Assembly: GCA_030592425.1 (NCBI GenBank)
Contig: JAUVJK010000032.1
Coordinates: 1 to 9,441 of the forward strand
Length of the DNA: 9,441 nt
Source of the DNA: Candidatus Moraniibacteriota bacterium
GTDB taxonomy: Bacteria > Patescibacteriota > Minisyncoccia > Moranbacterales > GCA-2747515
Direction of reading: 5' to 3'
The notes below the pieces were generated by a model, which had not been told where the DNA came from, did no database searches, and saw only the letters and a list, made by a program, of their open reading frames with translations. Position 1 is the first letter of the stretch. Each line of letters starts with the position of its first letter. Both the position numbers and the translations under genes were made by a program. Positions 6,199 to 9,441 of the stretch are shown here, one piece after another.

Positions 6199-7665
6199 AT
6201 GAGCGAATATAATAACAGTATAACGCGGGAGGACACAGAGAAAGAAAATAATAAAAAAACGATCATGTATGTTGTCATTGCTGCAGTGATCGCATTTGGT
6301 GCGGCATGGATCCTTTTTGGAGGAGATCATAATGAAGACAAAACGAGTGAATCGACGCCACATCATGATAGTGGAAATGTGAGCGGCATTGTCACATTTG
6401 ATGGTCTTGCACCAGAGCCAAATGATAATGGCGAGATCGTGATCGCGGTACGTGAACATGCTGTAGGTGGTGTTTTTACACTAGTTGATCTTTCTGCTCA
6501 GCCAGAATTGCGAGATGGCGCGCAATGGGCATGGGACGGTGCAACGGATGACAGGGCATATGACGTGAAAGCGACACTGATGATCGATGATGTAGAAGTG
6601 ACATCATCACCGATCGTTACAGTGACAGCACCATCAAGTAGTGTTGAATTGGTTCTGACAGTGAACTGGACAAATCTTCCAGATGCGAGCATTTCATCAT
6701 CTGGCAACAAGACAATTGCGGGTACAACAGCGGTGTCAGGATATATCCCTACAGGTGCAACGATCAGTGTTTTTACTGCACCAGCACGAGATGAATCACA
6801 AATTAGTTCTGAAGAAGTGGTCGATCCAAAGTTTACGCCAGTAGTAACAGGGATTATAGCAAAAGCAAATACGTCATGGGAATGGGACCGAGCTTTGTCA
6901 CAAGTAGAGTACTTGGTGCAAGCAGAACTCTATGATGCGTCGGGGAACTATATCAGTTCATCACATAACGTGAAGGCGTCTGTACCGCAAGGGAATGTCG
7001 CACTTGCGATCACGTCGTCAGCCTCATCTACACCTGAAGAGCCGGAAGCGGTTGGTGTCAGTGGTACAGTAGAGCTCAATGGGAGCTACAAAAGCGATAG
7101 TGAGGTCGTCGTCGAGGCGCGTGAGAATGGTGCTGGCGGATTTTTCAAAGTTGATAGTTTCCCAGCGGAGAGCAAGCGAAATTGGGAATACAAAGGTGCA
7201 AAAAATGGCGTGCCATATGATTTCCGCGCAACGCTTAAACGTGATAACAATGACATTGCAACATCAAAACAACACTCTACAGCTGCGCCTGCAACTGGCA
7301 TTACACTCAAGATCAATACAGATATGGATCTTGACGCACCAAGTCAAGCGCCTGTTATTGCATCGTGTAGCAAACGTGATGATAAAGGGTATGATGTCAA
7401 ATTGACATTCCCTGGTGTCACTGGTGCGAAATCATACTGGCTCCAAGTAGGAAAGAGTTCTAGTAGTGCTGATCGATTGAATGAGTCAGAACAGCCAGAT
7501 AGTACGGGCGAGAGTGTGCATGTGAAAGTAAAGATCGATAAAGATCGTTACTATTACACGCGGTACGCACAAAGTATCTGTAGTGACTGTACGACACAGG
7601 ATAGTTACTCTGACTTTTCCAAGAAGCTCAAATTCTACTGTGGTGAGGAACCTGATGATGATTAG
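6199..7665 (+). CDS. Single-anchor surface protein with three related beta-type domains and a C-terminal FN3-like domain
   Basis: This 488-aa protein belongs to no family I recognise. Residues 1-21 are a charged cytoplasmic tail and 22-41 one transmembrane helix (TIMYVVIAAVIAFGAAWILF). The rest is predicted extracytoplasmic. Three related units follow at about 60-156, 178-274 and 286-374. Each starts with (V)SG plus a beta strand, has a central W-W/W-E-(W/Y) pattern (QWAWDGA, SWEWDRA, NWEYKGA), then a VKATL/VQAEL/FRATL strand, and ends in V-L-T-like strands. Units 1 and 3 also share VAVREHAVGG / VEARENGAGG. A Ser/Thr/Pro linker separates units 2 and 3. The last 100 residues (382-482) hold a fibronectin-type-III-like module with Cys390, 461, 464 and 481, and the chain ends in EEPDDD. 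The likely role is a surface or periplasmic scaffold, adhesin or carbohydrate-binding protein (inference). The lipoprotein gene follows after 40 bp with no promoter or terminator seen, so they are probably co-transcribed. Confidence 0.85.
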   Translation: MSEYNNSITREDTEKENNKKTIMYVVIAAVIAFGAAWILFGGDHNEDKTSESTPHHDSGNVSGIVTFDGLAPEPNDNGEIVIAVREHAVGGVFTLVDLSAQPELRDGAQWAWDGATDDRAYDVKATLMIDDVEVTSSPIVTVTAPSSSVELVLTVNWTNLPDASISSSGNKTIAGTTAVSGYIPTGATISVFTAPARDESQISSEEVVDPKFTPVVTGIIAKANTSWEWDRALSQVEYLVQAELYDASGNYISSSHNVKASVPQGNVALAITSSASSTPEEPEAVGVSGTVELNGSYKSDSEVVVEARENGAGGFFKVDSFPAESKRNWEYKGAKNGVPYDFRATLKRDNNDIATSKQHSTAAPATGITLKINTDMDLDAPSQAPVIASCSKRDDKGYDVKLTFPGVTGAKSYWLQVGKSSSSADRLNESEQPDSTGESVHVKVKIDKDRYYYTRYAQSICSDCTTQDSYSDFSKKLKFYCGEEPDDD

Positions 7666-7705
7666 ATCTTCGTAATCTTTGTAAATAACTAATGAACAAA
7701 ATCAT

Positions 7706-8566
7706 ATGATAAAAACATTTGTGATCTTTGGTGCAGTAGTTGCCCTTGCTGGGTGTGGCTGTCAAAAAGATGATGTACCAGAGAACGTACCACCAGCAGC
7801 GAGTGAGAATGCGACGATTTATATTTGCGAAGATGAAACAGTGAAAGTGGATTATGCGATTGATACACCAGAAGCATACATTTACTTTGAAGATGATCGC
7901 GTTCTTGTGTTGTCGGAAATGCCAGCAGCATCAGGACAGCAATATTCTGATGGTAATGTGATATTTTGGAGTCGTGGGACAGAGGCGACATTTGAAATTG
8001 ACGGAGAAACGATGACCTGTCAAGAAGATTCGTCGATCACTGATGCTGATGGCAATCTCGTGCCAGTTGGCTGTAGTGTGTGGTTTGATGGTTGTAATAA
8101 TTGTCAGGTATCAGAAGGTGGTGAACTCGCATGTACACGTAAGGCGTGTGCGCCAGAGATGATGGAATCTCCACAGTGTATGCAATTTGCTGCTGATACA
8201 AGTGTAGATACAACACCTGCGCCATTTGTGCGAAGTGTAAAGAGCTATTCGTGTAATGGTGAGGAATACGTTGTCAGTCGTCCAGATGAAACAACGGTGC
8301 GGATCACGATGCCTACAGGCGGTGTGCAAGTACTGAGTGGGTCAAGTCAAAACGCAAGCTATGATAATGCATCTTTTACAGCTACAACAACAAAGGGTGG
8401 TGTGATGACATTTGCAGAGGGCGCAGCAGAGCCTGTGACATGTACGCTTATTGATGCGGATTATTTCCAGACATGTAAAAGTGCTGGTGGCGTATGGGAC
8501 GAAGAAATGGGAAGATGTTTTGAGGATCCTGCAATGATGGCAGATCCAGAGGAAGTACAAAATTAA
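7706..8566 (+). CDS. Lipoprotein with two MliC-type lysozyme-inhibitor domains and a Cys-rich insert
   Basis: This is a 286-aa protein. A short signal peptide ends in the lipobox LAGC (14-17), so Cys17 should be lipidated after signal peptidase II cleavage. Residues 37-105 match the MliC (C-type lysozyme inhibitor) pattern: YIC at 39-41, a central VLVLSEMPAASGQQY, then FWSRGTEATF and a closing Cys105. A second, more divergent copy spans 178-247 (YSCNGEEY, VQVLSGSSQNASY, TTTKGGVMTF, Cys246). Between them, residues 123-158 form a Cys-rich segment (C123, C130, C133, C143, C148, C158). It has the order C-x6-CNxC-x9-CTxxxC, reminiscent of pacifastin-type protease inhibitors with one Cys missing. 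The tail has C257 and C271. MliC proteins bind and inhibit C-type lysozyme at the cell surface. Tandem domains and the insert are unusual. It is the second gene of the operon starting at 6199. Confidence 0.85.
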   Translation: MIKTFVIFGAVVALAGCGCQKDDVPENVPPAASENATIYICEDETVKVDYAIDTPEAYIYFEDDRVLVLSEMPAASGQQYSDGNVIFWSRGTEATFEIDGETMTCQEDSSITDADGNLVPVGCSVWFDGCNNCQVSEGGELACTRKACAPEMMESPQCMQFAADTSVDTTPAPFVRSVKSYSCNGEEYVVSRPDETTVRITMPTGGVQVLSGSSQNASYDNASFTATTTKGGVMTFAEGAAEPVTCTLIDADYFQTCKSAGGVWDEEMGRCFEDPAMMADPEEVQN

Positions 8567-8588
8567 TTACTTCTCACTTACACTGATC

Positions 8589-8618
8589 AAAAAAACAGCT
8601 CTTATGAGCTGTTTTTTT
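8589..8618 (+). terminator. Intrinsic terminator of the surface protein/lipoprotein operon
   Basis: ACAGCTC-TTAT-GAGCTGT is a perfect 7-bp stem with seven T after it and an A run before it. It starts 22 bases past the lipoprotein stop and separates that operon from the RNA unit downstream. Confidence 0.9.
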
Positions 8619-8673
8619 GAAGGAAATGTCATAAGAGTTTTGAAGAGAAAAATATTTTTCAATAAGTCTATTG

Positions 8674-8691
8674 ATGCCTCGAACAAGGCAT
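8674..8691. other. Small hairpin without U-tract upstream of the RNA promoter
   Basis: ATGCCT (8674-8679) and AGGCAT (8686-8691) pair around CGAACA. The hairpin is followed by seven A, not T, so it is not a plus-strand terminator. A 14-bp AT palindrome (GAAAAATATTTTTC, 8647-8660) lies just before it. The role is unknown; it may be an operator. Confidence 0.4.
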
Positions 8692-8699
8692 AAAAAAAG

Positions 8700-8708
8700 T
8701 TATCCACA
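8700..8708 (+). promoter_or_regulatory. Consensus DnaA-box sequence upstream of the RNA promoter
   Basis: TTATCCACA is an exact match to the E. coli DnaA box and sits 20 bases before the -35 hexamer of the RNA promoter. It is the only copy seen. A chance 9-mer match somewhere in this window has a probability of a few per cent, so it may be a regulatory site or coincidence. Confidence 0.35.
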
Positions 8709-8727
8709 GGGTAGTAGTTGCAGAGGG

Positions 8728-8756
8728 TTGCATCGTTGACAGAGATGTTCTATACT
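8728..8756 (+). promoter_or_regulatory. Promoter of the G-free non-coding RNA
   Basis: TTGCAT (8728-8733), a 17-bp spacer and TATACT (8751-8756). The predicted start at about 8762-8764 coincides with the first base of the outermost helix (8763), which supports both the promoter and the RNA boundary. A TTGACA inside the spacer (8735-8740) is too close to the -10 to act as its -35. Confidence 0.7.
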
Positions 8757-8850
8757 TTAGTTAAGAGATTGGAGATAGTAGTAGATTTAAAAAAAGAAGA
8801 GAAATAAGAGTTATTGAGAAATGGTTCATGATTCGTTGTTTGGAGAAGAC

Positions 8851-8901
8851 GAGGAGGTTACTTCTGTACTATAGTTTATAGAGCATAGAAGCAACCCCCT
8901 C
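8851..8901 (+). other. Long hairpin inside the non-coding RNA
   Basis: Bases 8851-8873 face 8879-8901 without any bulge: 23 positions with 18 Watson-Crick pairs, one G-U, three A-C and one A-G mismatch, closed by a GTTTA loop. GAAG (8845-8848) with CTTC (8906-8909) extends it past a 2x4 internal loop. It joins the C-free arm to the G-free arm and could nucleate folding. Confidence 0.75.
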
Positions 8902-9182
8902 ACAACTTCACAAAAAAACAAAACCAAACAAAAACAATCAAAAAACACCACAACTCAAAAACAAAAACTCTTAAAAACATTCCCCCCCAAATCCCAACAT
9001 CACCCAAAAACACCCCCAACACCTCAACCATTACCCTCACATCACCAAAACTACCAACCACCCCACTCTACCAAACCAAACAACAACACTTCTCTTCTTT
9101 TTCAACCCAAATCTACACAACACACTATCACAAAACCCAATCTCTTTTATCTTGCTTAAAAAAGTGAATAGTGATCGAATAC

Positions 9183-9204
9183 AACAGCATGAAGGCTGTT
9201 TTTT
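9183..9204 (+). terminator. Intrinsic terminator of the non-coding RNA
   Basis: AACAGC-ATGAAG-GCTGTT followed by a run of T to 9204. There is no matching A run on the left, so it works only for rightward transcription. This supports plus-strand synthesis of the RNA. Confidence 0.75.
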
Positions 9205-9236
9205 GTTGAAATATTTCCTTTCAAGTAGAGGTAGTA

Positions 9237-9253
9237 TATAATAGAGCTATAAT
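9237..9253 (+). promoter_or_regulatory. Candidate -10 elements for the cupin gene
   Basis: Two perfect TATAAT hexamers lie at 9237-9242 and 9248-9253. Neither has a good -35 at 17 bp. The first would start transcription near 9249 (about 22-nt leader), the second near 9260. Confidence 0.5.
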
Positions 9254-9270
9254 AAATTAACAACAATCAT

Positions 9271-9441
9271 ATGAGTGGATTTCACACAAATATTGAGAAG
9301 GATTCATTGGAGAATGATCTTTTTCGTAAGGTGCTTTTTACAACCCAGCGGTCTCAGCTCGTGATCATGAGTGTGCAGGCTGGAGAGGATATTGGCATGG
9401 AGGTACATGAGGATCATGATCAATTCATCCGTATCGAAGAA
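9271..9441 (+). CDS. Cupin domain protein (mannose-6-phosphate isomerase-like), 3' end beyond window
   Basis: Only the first 57 residues are present. After a short lead-in, FRKVLFTTQRSQLVIMSV (residues 19-36), then AGEDIG (38-43) and EVHEDHDQFIRIEE (44-57) match the first cupin motif, G(X)5HXH(X)3,4E(X)6G, as found in the small bacterial cupins of the manC/PMI-like group. His47 and His50 would be the metal ligands. Small single-domain cupins of this type are widespread and their reaction is usually unknown, so no substrate is proposed. The start at ATG 9271 is preceded by AACAACAATCAT. That leader lacks a Shine-Dalgarno motif and resembles the one before the lipoprotein gene (CAAAATCAT-ATG). 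Confidence 0.88.
   Translation, partial: MSGFHTNIEKDSLENDLFRKVLFTTQRSQLVIMSVQAGEDIGMEVHEDHDQFIRIEE

Larger units (their letters stand above)
8763..9204 (+). ncRNA. Large structured non-coding RNA with a C-free 5' arm and a G-free 3' arm; family not recognised
   Basis: This is a transcription unit of about 440 nt with its own promoter and terminator and no credible gene. The 5' arm has no C from 8756 to 8826, and the 3' arm has no G from 8892 to 9153. The arms pair in order: 8763-8772 with 9137-9146 (10 bp), 8774-8779 with 9124-9129 (6 bp), 8781-8788 with 9109-9116 (8 bp) and 8791-8803 with 9090-9102 (13 bp). All are Watson-Crick. They are separated by asymmetric loops of 1x7, 1x7 and 2x6 nt, with A/C-only bases on the 3' side. 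A possible inner helix is 8835-8843 with 9076-9084 (9 bp). A hairpin at 8851-8901, extended by GAAG/CTTC, follows. About 165 nt (8910-9075) remain as an A/C-rich stretch that can hardly self-pair. It matches no RNA class I know: it is not tmRNA, RNase P, SRP or 6S RNA. Function is unknown. Pairing and boundaries are read from sequence; expression is inferred. Confidence 0.75.

Noticed and set aside
6145..6459. Minus-strand frame of 104 codons
   Set aside because: It overlaps the promoter and first part of the surface protein gene; the protein is Cys/His/Met-rich without any recognisable feature.
8700..8708. Replication origin
   Set aside because: Only a single DnaA-box match, no cluster of boxes, no dnaA or dnaN nearby.
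8892..9153. CRISPR array or simple tandem repeat as an explanation for the low-complexity tract
   Set aside because: No repeated unit with constant spacing is seen. The sequence is low in alphabet but not periodic.
8763..9204. Retron-like non-coding RNA (paired ends reminiscent of a1/a2)
   Set aside because: There is no reverse transcriptase gene on either side; the neighbours are an MliC lipoprotein and a cupin. A G-free body is not a retron msr/msd layout.
8763..9204. tmRNA, RNase P RNA, SRP RNA or 6S RNA
   Set aside because: None of the conserved elements is present (no tRNA-like ends or tag frame ending in LAA, no P4 consensus, no SRP tetraloop domain), and the G-free tract is incompatible with these folds.
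548..9441. UGA recoding (as in Gracilibacteria/Absconditabacteria)
   Set aside because: None of the eight complete genes ends in TGA, but no gene is interrupted by in-frame TGA and Trp uses TGG. Absence among eight stops in a low-GC genome is not informative.

Overview
The window looks like a chromosomal stretch from a small-genome, low-to-medium GC bacterium. I favour a Candidate Phyla Radiation (Patescibacteria) member with moderate confidence. The reasons are: a tRNA with no encoded CCA tail, short AT-rich leaders with no Shine-Dalgarno motif in front of any of the nine coding starts, many small lysine-rich or single-anchor envelope proteins of unknown role, and tight gene packing. All eight complete genes stop at TAA or TAG, and the standard genetic code keeps every frame open.

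Layout. 1-68 is the 3' part of a tRNA-Glu(CTC). 69-549 has no gene; it holds palindromic repeats and several terminators. 548-1718 (minus strand) carries three separately promoted small genes: two paralogous Lys/Ala-rich proteins resembling the YqjD/ElaB (DUF883) type, and a two-helix membrane protein resembling the YqjE/Holin-X type. 1719-1916 is an intergenic stretch with a degenerate dispersed repeat and a heptamer tandem repeat. 1917-3725 (minus) is a membrane-anchored glycerophosphodiester phosphodiesterase. 3888-4454 (plus) is an alpha/beta hydrolase. 4544-6019 (minus) is a cardiolipin synthase with two HKD motifs. 6199-8566 (plus) is a likely two-gene unit: a single-anchor surface protein with three related beta-type domains, followed by a lipoprotein with two MliC-type lysozyme-inhibitor domains around a Cys-rich insert. 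9271-9441 is the start of a cupin protein cut by the window edge.

The genes are mostly about the cell envelope: phospholipid head-group and cardiolipin chemistry, membrane-associated small proteins, and surface proteins that could protect against host or environmental lysozyme. Several pairs are divergent (hydrolase/GDPD, cls/surface protein) and share short promoter regions.

The most remarkable element is between the lipoprotein and the cupin gene. A good promoter (8728-8756) starts a transcript near 8763 that runs to an intrinsic terminator (9183-9204), about 440 nt. Its 5' arm has no C for 71 nt (8756-8826) and its 3' part has no G for 262 nt (8892-9153; A 117, C 102, T 43, G 0). The two arms pair colinearly in four helices totalling 37 Watson-Crick pairs, separated by short asymmetric A/C bulges, and a further 51-nt hairpin sits between them. 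A roughly 165-nt A/C-rich stretch is left with almost no possibility of self-pairing. I recognise no described RNA family here and propose it as a new large structured non-coding RNA.
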